From: an uncultured Marinicella sp. | GTDB taxonomy: Bacteria > Pseudomonadota > Gammaproteobacteria > Xanthomonadales > Marinicellaceae | Length of the DNA stretch: 10,914 nucleotides | Assembly (NCBI GenBank): GCA_938008005.1 | Contig: CALLLZ010000366.1 | Location: 1 to 10,914 of the forward strand | Reading direction: 5' to 3' | Part shown: positions 1-5,897 of the stretch, in pieces | How the letters are laid out: each line of letters starts with the position of its first letter | Numbering within the stretch: the first letter of the stretch is position 1 | The notes under the pieces: model-generated | Database searches by the model: none | Told to the model about the DNA's origin: nothing | What the model saw: only the letters and a program-made list of their open reading frames with translations | Translations under genes and position numbers: made by a program

Positions 1-1
1 C

Positions 2-235
2 CAGCCCATTGCAGATCGACTGGCGGTATTGGAAGGTATGCCTGTTTATATCATCAATGGCCGTTATGACATGTTAACCCCGCCGGAGAAGGCTTATCAG
101 CTACATCAAGCGTTACCTGAATCACGGTTAACGATCGTAGATCAAGCTGGTCATTCATCAAAAGAAGCCATGATGGTAGATGCCCTGGTTAGCGCAACGG
201 ATGAAATTTTAAGCAAAATCAATCATTGCCATTAA
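2..235 (+). CDS. pip: Proline iminopeptidase (prolyl aminopeptidase), C-terminal fragment
   Basis: The reading frame is open from the left edge and stops with TAA at 233-235, so only the last 77 residues of an alpha/beta-hydrolase are present. Two landmarks of the family are visible. One is GRYD, whose Asp is encoded at 68-70 and is followed by a proline-rich CP/PP-E segment. The other is AGHS, whose His is encoded at 152-154. In the proline iminopeptidase family (peptidase S33) these are the acid and base of the Ser-Asp-His triad; the nucleophile elbow lies outside the window. The family releases N-terminal proline from peptides in the cytoplasm. The TTG at 29 and ATG at 38 are internal codons, not starts. 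Another S33 hydrolase cannot be excluded, but the spacing GRYD...P.A.L.I...AGHS fits Pip best. The gene converges on the SpoIID-like gene. Confidence 0.8.
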   Translation, partial: QPIADRLAVLEGMPVYIINGRYDMLTPPEKAYQLHQALPESRLTIVDQAGHSSKEAMMVDALVSATDEILSKINHCH

Positions 236-262
236 TTAGCTGTTTTTGGGATTATCAGTTGA

Positions 263-308
263 GTATTGTATGGTAACAAAATACGCTGTGTAGTTTAAGG
301 TACAATAC
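263..308. repeat. Inverted repeat between convergent genes
   Basis: GTATTGTA at 263-270 is matched by its exact reverse complement TACAATAC at 301-308, with 30 bases between. It sits in the 162-base convergent gap between the iminopeptidase and the SpoIID-like gene. There is no T-run directly after either arm, so it is not a classic terminator. Its role is unknown and chance is possible. Confidence 0.35.
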
Positions 309-397
309 CCAATGATTCAAACTAGTGACTATGGATATAATAAATATTGAGATAGGCTGCGCTTCTCTGTGACGACCCCAACTTACAAAAAAAATGT

Positions 398-2221
398 TCA
401 AAAGGAGTCCCTAAAAATGAGGTCATTTTTAGCCAATACGATTAGTGCAGCTGGTTGTGTTGTTACCTGTAACAGCCAATCGATACTTGATATTTGGTTG
501 TTGTTATCTACATCCAGGTAGATTGCGGTGATCAGGTCATAGACATTGCTGGTGATGTCGGTATCCAATTGAAATGGTCGCTGTAGAATTGTGGTGCCTG
601 ATTGATTGACTTGAAAACTGAGGTCATTGGTTGGATCTGAATAGTCGTTGTTGCCATCATATAAACTGGCGCCCAGCAGAACAGGGCCAAAAGGATGACT
701 GGTTTCAGCGGCATTGAAGATCGTATAGTCGATGGTAAACAGCTGGTTTTCTGAGACAACCTTTTCATTCACAACAATGGACTCTATGCGAACAGGTGTG
801 CTGGCATATTGGTTGCGTTGGTTTGAAGGGTTATTATTGGCGTTGTAGTAATGGTCTAGGATGTGGGCGAATGACTCACCTTCCTGAGCTCGGAATTGAG
901 TGCCCCATTGTGACATCCCTCGACCATGGCCAAAACAACCCAGGCCTGTAGATACAGCATCATTCAAACAAGGCCAACCAGTGGCAGGTGAACCGATTGA
1001 TCCATCGCCACAAGATAGATCGGTATTGGTACAGCTCAGCCCATCATTAGGGTCATCCCAACTGTTATTTTGTGCTGAGTATTCAGACCTGGCTATGCCT
1101 CCATTTTGATCCAGCATGATGCCATTGGTAGCGATAGCGGCACTGGTTGTGGCCGCATAGCCGGTGTATTCAAAAGCTTGGCAACAAGGACCGGCGCAAA
1201 TATCATAACCGGTGTAGACTTCATTGATCACATGCCAGGCACCATAGGACCGATAAGGAATACTTCCAGCCTTTAAACTGTCGGCATCCCAAGAGGCTAT
1301 CCACTCATTATCCAGTCCTCGTTGAACATAAGTTTCTAAGGAATAGACTTGACTGGTGGCGCAGTTAGCGCCACAGCAAGTACCACCAGCACCATTAAAA
1401 CCAACCCTGATACTTGCAGGAGGTTCAAGAAAAATAGCGCCGGAGGGGCGTTCTTTATTATATGAGAGGGAATCAGTGCTGGGCTCCTGATTGACTTTGG
1501 TGCTGAGCCATTGATGATCAATTTGACTGTCATGCATACCTATGAGTGGATGTAACATGCTGGTTTCTTTGTGACCTCGGCCAGGTTTTAGATCAATGAT
1601 CATATTGGTCGGTGAGCTCGTGTTAATGTCAGTGCGGTTTTGTGATTGATAGCCCTTGTGTTCAACTGTAAGTGACATACTTTTTGGTAAAGGTTTCGCA
1701 AAACTAAAAAAGCCGTTCTGGTCGGTAAAAACTTGTTGATAAAATTGATCTCCACTGAGAGTCACTGCAACTTCTACTAAAGGCTGAAAGGTAGCCTGAT
1801 CATAGAGGTTGCCGCTGATTTGGGCTTGTTCATATTTGGTTGATGATGGGTGGTTATGATTTAATCTATCCAACATGATTTGGGTGATAGGGATGTGAGA
1901 ATTTGCAGTAAGATATGTTTTTAAATCTTGGTATCCTGGTGCAGAGATGTTGATGACTTGTAGGTGTGGGTCAGGCACAAGAGGGAAGAAATTATCCTGT
2001 GGTAATGCGTTGTGTTGTTTTATGACATTGACTTCAGCGGGTAATGCTTGACCCAATTTGACCATTTTCCACTGTTTGGGAGTTAGTTCAGCCTCATTGA
2101 TGGTTTGAATTAAGACTTCAGCATCAATGGCTGCACCAGTTTGACTGTCACGGACAATGAATTCTAAGCTGTAGCAGAGGGTAGAGTGACATAAAATACA
2201 AAAGGTGATGAAAAGCTTCAT
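398..2221 (-). CDS. Secreted SpoIID/LytB-domain protein with carboxypeptidase-regulatory-like repeats
   Basis: A 607-residue exported protein. Residues 1-18 form a signal peptide (hydrophobic, ending near CYS-LEF). Residues 19-115 and about 134-212 look like Ig-like carboxypeptidase regulatory domains; the second has the typical TDQNGFFSF turn. Residues about 285-460 form a SpoIID/LytB domain: YVQRGLDNEW with Glu306 at the position of the SpoIID catalytic glutamate, LKAGSIPYRSYG, and GHGRGMSQWG (431-440) followed by a HYYN segment. SpoIID of sporeformers is a lytic transglycosylase acting on peptidoglycan stripped of stem peptides; this organism type does not sporulate, so the role is inferred as cell-wall or glycan cleavage outside the cytoplasm. 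The SpoIID region is cysteine-rich (C282, C283, C287, C342, C346, C347, C397, C404, C418, C429), suggesting disulfides or metal binding. A beta-rich region (about 475-590) precedes the C-terminal end LIFRDSF. The ATG has no clear Shine-Dalgarno. Confidence 0.8.
   Translation of the reverse strand: MKLFITFCILCHSTLCYSLEFIVRDSQTGAAIDAEVLIQTINEAELTPKQWKMVKLGQALPAEVNVIKQHNALPQDNFFPLVPDPHLQVINISAPGYQDLKTYLTANSHIPITQIMLDRLNHNHPSSTKYEQAQISGNLYDQATFQPLVEVAVTLSGDQFYQQVFTDQNGFFSFAKPLPKSMSLTVEHKGYQSQNRTDINTSSPTNMIIDLKPGRGHKETSMLHPLIGMHDSQIDHQWLSTKVNQEPSTDSLSYNKERPSGAIFLEPPASIRVGFNGAGGTCCGANCATSQVYSLETYVQRGLDNEWIASWDADSLKAGSIPYRSYGAWHVINEVYTGYDICAGPCCQAFEYTGYAATTSAAIATNGIMLDQNGGIARSEYSAQNNSWDDPNDGLSCTNTDLSCGDGSIGSPATGWPCLNDAVSTGLGCFGHGRGMSQWGTQFRAQEGESFAHILDHYYNANNNPSNQRNQYASTPVRIESIVVNEKVVSENQLFTIDYTIFNAAETSHPFGPVLLGASLYDGNNDYSDPTNDLSFQVNQSGTTILQRPFQLDTDITSNVYDLITAIYLDVDNNNQISSIDWLLQVTTQPAALIVLAKNDLIFRDSF
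411..432. repeat. 22-base palindrome inside the 3' end of the SpoIID-like gene
   Basis: CTAAAAATGA (411-420) and TCATTTTTAG (423-432) are perfect reverse complements separated by GG. The palindrome lies within the last 12 codons of the minus-strand gene. On that strand a run of eight T follows about 20 bases after the hairpin, beyond the stop codon. It could stabilise or help end the transcript, or be a coding coincidence. Confidence 0.5.
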
Positions 2222-3146
2222 TTTAATTTTATTCAGAGAACTGGGTTAGGAACTGAATTCAATACAGTTAATATACCATAATTTGATTATTGATTTGTAA
2301 TCGAGCTTTTAAAGCCCTATAGGTTTGAATCATCTTTATTGTTACAGTTCGCTAGTTAAAACTATGCACTTTTAGTGCAAGGCTTTTAGCTGCTACACAT
2401 TTATCTTTAAGGTTTTGAAGAATATTTGACACACTTTTGGTTTGTTGACTTTAGTCAACAGGTTTTAGAATCATCAGTTTTACAGGTTGGCTGAAGCCAA
2501 CTATCCATTGAAAATAAAATAGTGTCTACTTTAATACCATGAAAAATTTATCAAATAAAAATACCGGAAATATTGTTTCGAAGTAAGGACTTTAGTCCGC
2601 AAAACAACCTATGGACTTTTAGTCCATAGTCGTTGAGTTAAGAATATGGATATATACAAGGTGCATGTAACTGTGGTTCGGCGTTATCCAGCGATAATGA
2701 TAACACACAGGCTTATGTTCCAGCCAGTTTGAGAATAAAAGGGGCGTAATCGCTGCAATTGGCTCATTTTATTTGGTGCTATAATTGTTTCACCAATCCA
2801 AGCAAAATGATTTTAGTTCAGACATCAGGGTGATCAGTGATTAACAACGGTGCTGAATGAACTTCAGTAAGTCTGTGAATCTCGAGGGTTATATGGGTTA
2901 TTCTGAATTGCGCCTTCATTATTCACCTCAAGAGAAGATGTCGCCATTGGCTTGCCTAAAACCCACTAAGGGGTTTATTTTTAATTTAGACAAAAATAAA
3001 TAAACATTAAAGGTGTATTTATAAATTATTAATGCACATTTAGTTAACATTTATTTAACTGTAACTTAATACCTGAGAAGCTATGCTTTATTCAGGAAAT
3101 TCTTTCAGGATGATTATTTTTAATAACGAATTTAATAGAGGGTAAA
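2222..3146. other. 925-base intergenic region: palindrome cluster, then AT-rich leader
   Basis: No convincing gene is present. Bases 2353-2629 hold a cluster of short palindromes with a common core (separate entry). Bases 2671-2710 can form an imperfect hairpin (CTGTG 2671-2675 with CACAG 2706-2710, GTTATC 2683-2688 with GATAAC 2699-2704). A 48-codon open frame at 2857-3003 lacks a ribosome binding site and is not called. From about 2980 the sequence becomes strongly AT-rich and acts as leader of the six-cysteine protein gene. It includes an inverted repeat AGTTAA/TTAACT (3042-3047, 3055-3060), a hairpin CCTGA.AAGC/GCTT...TCAGG (3072-3096) and a TTCAGGA direct repeat with period 13 (3091-3097, 3104-3110). 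Confidence 0.7.
2353..2629. repeat. Cluster of REP-like small palindromes with shared core ACT-TT(T)-AGT
   Basis: Five palindromes share a nearly constant centre while their outer arms differ and remain complementary. They are: TGCACT/AGTGCA with loop TTT (2365-2379); TGTTGACT/AGTCAACA with loop TT (2443-2460); GTTGGCT/AGCCAAC with loop GA (2486-2501); GGACT/AGTCC with loop TT (2587-2598); and 9-base arms CTATGGACT/AGTCCATAG with loop TTT (2609-2629). A minor GCT-TTT-AGC lies at 2382-2390, and an oppositely ordered TAGTT/AACTA at 2353-2364. Compensating arm changes around a fixed core point to selection or propagation as hairpins, as for REP elements moved by REP-associated tyrosine transposases. 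That mechanism is inferred; no transposase lies in the window. Confidence 0.65.
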
Positions 3147-3440
3147 ATGAAAAAAATATTAATAATGAGTTTTTTGATATTCAGTTATGGCTCAGCAATG
3201 TCAAATGACTTGACTCAAAACAGCGAGATTAATTCAGCTGCTTTTGAAGTTTTTATGAGTAAAAAGGGACCAAGCAATAATTTGTTGAGTGGGATCTTAT
3301 CAACCAAAAGCGTAGACTTTGGATATTGTGAAATGGCCTGTTGGGCATCACACAATGTATGCATAGCCGAAGGTATCAGGCCCGCCTCTGTATGTTTCGA
3401 TAGATACCTTGCATGTGTAAATCTTCACATATGTCGATAA
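3147..3440 (+). CDS. Small secreted six-cysteine protein, function unknown
   Basis: A 97-residue protein with a good start: AGAGGG (3137-3142) lies four bases before ATG. Residues 1-19 are a typical signal peptide (KK, hydrophobic core, cleavage likely after AMS). The middle (20-58) is polar and Ser/Asn-rich. The last 37 residues contain all six cysteines (61, 65, 72, 83, 90, 96) in the pattern C-x3-C-x6-C-x10-C-x6-C-x5-C. The spacing suits two short helices joined by three disulfide bonds once in the periplasm or outside. I do not recognise the family. It could be a disulfide-stabilised peptide, a small inhibitor, or a precursor whose acidic/polar middle is removed; none of these is shown. 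It is a single-gene unit, ending at the terminator at 3509-3540. Confidence 0.75.
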   Translation: MKKILIMSFLIFSYGSAMSNDLTQNSEINSAAFEVFMSKKGPSNNLLSGILSTKSVDFGYCEMACWASHNVCIAEGIRPASVCFDRYLACVNLHICR

Positions 3441-3508
3441 GTCTTTATTTGGTATAATTAAATCAACACTTGGTATAGGTGTTGGATACTCAATATTGTA
3501 AGAGATCT

Positions 3509-3540
3509 AAGGTGTTGCCAGACAAAAGGCAATACCTTTT
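3509..3540 (+). terminator. Rho-independent terminator of the six-cysteine protein gene
   Basis: AAGGTGTTGCC (3509-3519) pairs with GGCAATACCTT (3528-3538), with one G-U wobble and an eight-base loop. The stem runs into TTTT. It lies about 70 bases after the stop codon. It is itself bracketed by an 8-base inverted repeat, AGATCTAA (3503-3510) and TTAGATCT (3564-3571). Confidence 0.7.
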
Positions 3541-3611
3541 ATATATTCAAAGTGTACTAAATATTAGATCTTATAAGTTTTTCTTTAAATAAAAATCAAA
3601 TATGGCTGTCC

Positions 3612-4082
3612 TCAAATTACATCTTCTTGGTTGACCCCAAAGGACATCGCTCCGCTGGTGTATTCACTACCAAAAGTGGCTCGGGCTGTGGCTACTTGTA
3701 ATATGGCTGACTTAAAGAATGAAGGTTTTAAGTCTGATAATGGGTGAATAAATACTGACCAAACCACCTCATCAAAAATGGCATAGCGAGCATCCAGGGC
3801 TGTGTGGTAATTCGCTTCCATTGCTTTTCTTAACATGCCTTCTTGTAAATTCTTGGTGGCAATAATGGGTGTCATCATACGCATTCGGTCGGCAGTCATG
3901 TCGTAGACTAATATCATTTCTACACCTTTGTATGAGAATTGAATGGTGTTATTTTCGACTTTAACTTCATTTGCCAATGCGGTGATAATGTCTTGTAAAA
4001 TCTTTGGTGTCATTTCACCTTCTGCTTTGGTGATTGTGCTAAAACCAATCATTAAAAAGCCAATTAATAATGCCGTTTTCAT
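3612..4082 (-). CDS. Small exported protein of unknown function
   Basis: A 156-residue protein. Residues 1-20 form a signal peptide (MKTALLIGFL..., cleavage near TKA-EG). An AAGGA (minus strand, bases 4091-4095) lies eight bases before ATG and supports this start. The mature part looks like one alpha/beta domain: helix (25-42), strands (IQFSYKG, EMILVYDM), RMRMMTPI, a helix with KAMEANYHTALDARYAIF, strand VVWSVFIHPL, a helix, then the end TFGSEYTSG...FG. The strand-helix order recalls the CesT/YbjN-like chaperone fold, but an exported protein with that fold would be unusual and I cannot confirm it. No catalytic motif and no cysteine is seen. It is convergent with the six-cysteine gene and divergent from the outer-membrane barrel gene. 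Confidence 0.7.
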   Translation of the reverse strand: MKTALLIGFLMIGFSTITKAEGEMTPKILQDIITALANEVKVENNTIQFSYKGVEMILVYDMTADRMRMMTPIIATKNLQEGMLRKAMEANYHTALDARYAIFDEVVWSVFIHPLSDLKPSFFKSAILQVATARATFGSEYTSGAMSFGVNQEDVI

Positions 4083-4125
4083 ATAAATTATCCTTGATTA
4101 TAGTTGTTGATATATTTTAAAACTG

Positions 4126-4150
4126 AATCAATCAACATGGCTGATTGATT
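4126..4150. promoter_or_regulatory. 9-bp dyad upstream of the small exported protein gene
   Basis: AATCAATCA (4126-4134) and TGATTGATT (4142-4150) are perfect reverse complements separated by seven bases, giving half-site centres 16 bases apart. The dyad lies 44-68 bases before the start codon at 4082. This is the size and place of a repressor or activator operator. Read on the plus strand it is followed by T residues, but no plus-strand gene precedes it, so a terminator is less likely. Confidence 0.4.
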
Positions 4151-4556
4151 TTTCCCTATAAACAATAGACATGATGATAAGAAAAAAATGACATTTAAAT
4201 CAGTTGTTACACCCAAGTCATTCTATTTGTTATTGAAATACTGATCAATTTCAGTTCTTTATACATTGTAAACGGGGTGAAAAATAGTGGAACTTTTCGC
4301 TTCAAATAATTTCAACAGTTGGCTTTGATAACAGATTAAAACACGAAAAAATAACATGTAATTAACAGCTGTTTCATCTTTATGACAATAGTTGTTGGTT
4401 ATCAATTAAATCTTAATGAAACCGTAATGGTTGCTGATTTTTATTCAGATATAATTCATATTTTCATTCCTATAATCCTGCCATGTTGTTAATAACTGGT
4501 GACGAATTGCTACAAATGAAAACATGGTTTTTCGGTTGTGTTTTAAGTATAAATTT

Positions 4557-4562
4557 AGGAGG
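4557..4562 (+). promoter_or_regulatory. Perfect Shine-Dalgarno of the barrel gene
   Basis: AGGAGG lies eight bases before the ATG at 4571. It is the strongest ribosome binding site in the window and fixes the start. It suggests high translation of an abundant envelope protein. Confidence 0.85.
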
Positions 4563-4570
4563 ATTACTCA

Positions 4571-5137
4571 ATGAAAAAAATGATATTAACAGGCTTACTG
4601 GCTACCAATATGTATGTACAAGCCAATGAAGAAATTAACTACAGTTACCTTGAAATTGGTTATGGATATCTAGACCTTCAAAATAACAACGCCATCAAAG
4701 GTTTGTATCTAGATGGGGCTTTTAATTTATCAGATCATTTTTATATAAGCGGTTATGTGGAAGACCGTGATTTGCGTAATATTGATTTCAACCGTTATCA
4801 CCTGTCTTTGGGTTTCCATACCAATGGATCAAGCAAAACGGACTTCTACACCGATTTCAGAGTTGGCAAAATTGAATATGATAACTTAGACGGCAAAACT
4901 GCGGGGCTCTATGCAGGTACTAGGACAGCTTTTAATGATCGATTTGAATTGATTTCTAAAGTTGGTTTTACCCATGTTGACAACATTAGATATGCTGATG
5001 GCAAAAGTGCAAATATCTACGAAGCAGAAGTCAAAGGCTTATTTAAATTTTCTAATAACCAAGCAATGTCAGCAAGTCTTGAAAATTTTGATGGTGATGA
5101 CTTCGGCGCAAAAATTGGTTATCGTTATTCATTTTGA
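4571..5137 (+). CDS. Outer-membrane beta-barrel protein, Ax21-like
   Basis: A 188-residue protein. Residues 1-18 are a signal peptide (MKKMILTGLL, cleavage near VQA-NE). The mature part is a series of alternating-pattern strands such as YSYLEIGYGYL, GLYLDGAFNL, FYISGYVEDR, YHLSLGFHTN, DFYTDFRVGK, AGLYAGTRTAF, FELISKVGFTHV, EAEVKGLFKF, MSASLENF and AKIGYRYSF. It ends in an aromatic-x-Phe C-terminus, the recognition signal of the BAM insertion machine. The length and order (YxYLE.GY at the start, a DGD...G...RY.F end) resemble the small Ax21/Omp family of Xanthomonas and relatives. About eight to ten strands are likely; substrate or role is unknown. It converges on lexA with a 42-base gap. Confidence 0.75.
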   Translation: MKKMILTGLLATNMYVQANEEINYSYLEIGYGYLDLQNNNAIKGLYLDGAFNLSDHFYISGYVEDRDLRNIDFNRYHLSLGFHTNGSSKTDFYTDFRVGKIEYDNLDGKTAGLYAGTRTAFNDRFELISKVGFTHVDNIRYADGKSANIYEAEVKGLFKFSNNQAMSASLENFDGDDFGAKIGYRYSF

Positions 5138-5167
5138 GTTGAAAATTGAAGGGCCCAGCGACTACCG

Positions 5168-5183
5168 CTGATTAATTAATCAG
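5168..5183. repeat. 16-bp perfect palindrome at the convergent barrel/lexA junction
   Basis: CTGATTAA followed directly by TTAATCAG. It contains the lexA stop codon (5180-5182). It is AT-rich and has no loop, so it is a weak transcript hairpin; it may be a protein site or chance. Confidence 0.4.
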
Positions 5184-5785
5184 TAACGCCTGAATTGCCC
5201 GACCAGAATACCTTGGATGGTCAGTTGATCGGGGTGGTAATCAATGGGTTCTAATTGGCTGTTTTCTGGAATCAGTCGAGTGGTGGTCTCATCGATGTAT
5301 TGAATGCGTTTCAGGGTGGTTTCCCAACCATTGATCATCACTGCGACAACTTCGTTGTTTCGGGCTTGTTGCGTGGATTTGATGACCACCCAATCTTGGT
5401 CCATGATACCGATGTCTTGCATTGATTGACCTTCAACTTTAAGTACGAAATGATCATTACCAGCTAACATGGCATTGATGTCTATGCTTTCTTCGTCAAC
5501 GATTGCTTCTATGGGAGACCCCGCAGCTATGCGGCCCATAAATGGCAGTCCGGGTTCAGGGGATGATGTGATTGTAAATGAAGGATGTAATAACGAGATT
5601 CCTCTGTTAGCACGACTGCGTTGGATGTGCCCTTTGTCTTCCAGCGCTTTGAGCAGCCTGGAAATATGAGCCACAGCTTTGATGTCGAGCGCTTCACCAA
5701 TATCCACCAACCTAGGGGCTTGTTGGTGTTTTTGGAAATATGTTTCTATGTAGTTTAAGGTGTCTTGTTCACGTTGAGTCAGCAT
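5180..5785 (-). CDS. lexA: LexA-type SOS repressor (autocleaving, S24 family)
   Basis: A 201-residue protein, the usual LexA length. Residues 1-66 form the winged helix-turn-helix (LTQREQDTLNYIE..., wing with RSRANRGISLL). Residues about 78-201 form the S24 autoprotease: cleavage pair Ala88-Gly89 in RIAAGSPIEA, nucleophile Ser121 in VEGQSMQDIGI, general base Lys159 in TTLKRI. On DNA damage RecA filaments trigger self-cleavage and release SOS genes; this is established for the family. The recognition helix IKAVAHISRLLKAL (35-48) differs from E. coli RSPNAAEEHLKAL at the base-contacting positions (Asn41 becomes Ala, Glu44-Glu45 become Ser-Arg), so the operator is probably not CTGT-N8-ACAG. No Shine-Dalgarno precedes the ATG, fitting the leaderless promoter described separately. 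Another LexA paralogue elsewhere in the genome cannot be excluded. Confidence 0.93.
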   Translation of the reverse strand: MLTQREQDTLNYIETYFQKHQQAPRLVDIGEALDIKAVAHISRLLKALEDKGHIQRSRANRGISLLHPSFTITSSPEPGLPFMGRIAAGSPIEAIVDEESIDINAMLAGNDHFVLKVEGQSMQDIGIMDQDWVVIKSTQQARNNEVVAVMINGWETTLKRIQYIDETTTRLIPENSQLEPIDYHPDQLTIQGILVGQFRRY

Positions 5786-5791
5786 GCTATG

Positions 5792-5820
5792 ATTATAGGG
5801 AAAAAGCAGGGAAAATACAA
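5792..5820 (-). promoter_or_regulatory. lexA promoter predicting a leaderless mRNA
   Basis: On the minus strand, TTGTAT (5820-5815), a 17-base spacer and a perfect TATAAT (5797-5792) stand six bases before the ATG. The seventh base after the -10 is the A of the start codon at 5785, so the predicted transcript begins at the start codon. This agrees with the missing ribosome binding site. The -35 is weak (TTG only). Confidence 0.55.
5797..5815 (-). promoter_or_regulatory. Candidate LexA operator: direct repeat of TTTTCCCT
   Basis: Read on the minus strand, TTTTCCCT, GCT, TTTTCCCT: a perfect 8-bp direct repeat with an 11-base period, about one helical turn. It fills the spacer between the -35 and -10 and touches both. 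Autoregulation of lexA is general, and LexA of alphaproteobacteria reads a direct repeat (GTTC-N7-GTTC). The assignment is inferred. One half-site also occurs by chance inside the rhomboid gene (10126-10133). Confidence 0.4.
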
Positions 5821-5897
5821 ATTGGTTGATATAATCTTTCCGGTATAAGGGTTAACAGCCTAAATACAGTGAATGTGGTTATCTATGGCTTAATTAT

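Larger units (their letters stand above)
4083..4570. other. 488-base AT-rich divergent intergenic region
   Basis: No gene is seen. It holds a 9-bp dyad (4126-4150, separate entry), a copy of a 13-base string that also occurs in the lexA promoter (4149-4161), a short inverted repeat TGAAAT/ATTTCA (4234-4239, 4248-4253), a 10-bp palindrome AACAGCTGTT (4364-4373), and two TATAAT hexamers exactly 21 bases apart (4450-4455 and 4471-4476). The hexamers are the best -10 candidates for the barrel gene, but neither has a convincing -35. Confidence 0.6.

Noticed and set aside
532..768. Minus-strand open frame overlapping the SpoIID-like gene in another frame.
   Set aside because: It is a shadow of the larger gene, with no ribosome binding site or recognisable domain.
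2671..2710. Imperfect hairpin around GTTATC/GATAAC considered as an integron attC site.
   Set aside because: It lacks the GTTRRRY and RYYYAAC core sites, and there is no integrase or cassette structure.
2684..2767. 27-codon open frame on the minus strand in the intergenic gap.
   Set aside because: Too short, no ribosome binding site and no recognisable features.
2959..2976. AAACCC/GGGTTT stem followed by a T-rich tract, considered as a plus-strand terminator.
   Set aside because: Only six base pairs, the T tract is interrupted by A, and no plus-strand gene precedes it.
2857..3003. 48-codon open frame (MNFSKSVNLEGYMGY...) whose RLH...SP stretch faintly recalls the end of an IS3-type transposase.
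   Set aside because: No ribosome binding site, TGA directly before the ATG, residue spacing does not match the transposase motif, and no terminal repeats or upstream transposase remains are visible.
4097..4102. Perfect TATAAT (minus strand) just upstream of the 3612-4082 gene.
   Set aside because: The start point it predicts would leave the AAGGA ribosome binding site untranscribed, and no -35 lies at a suitable distance.
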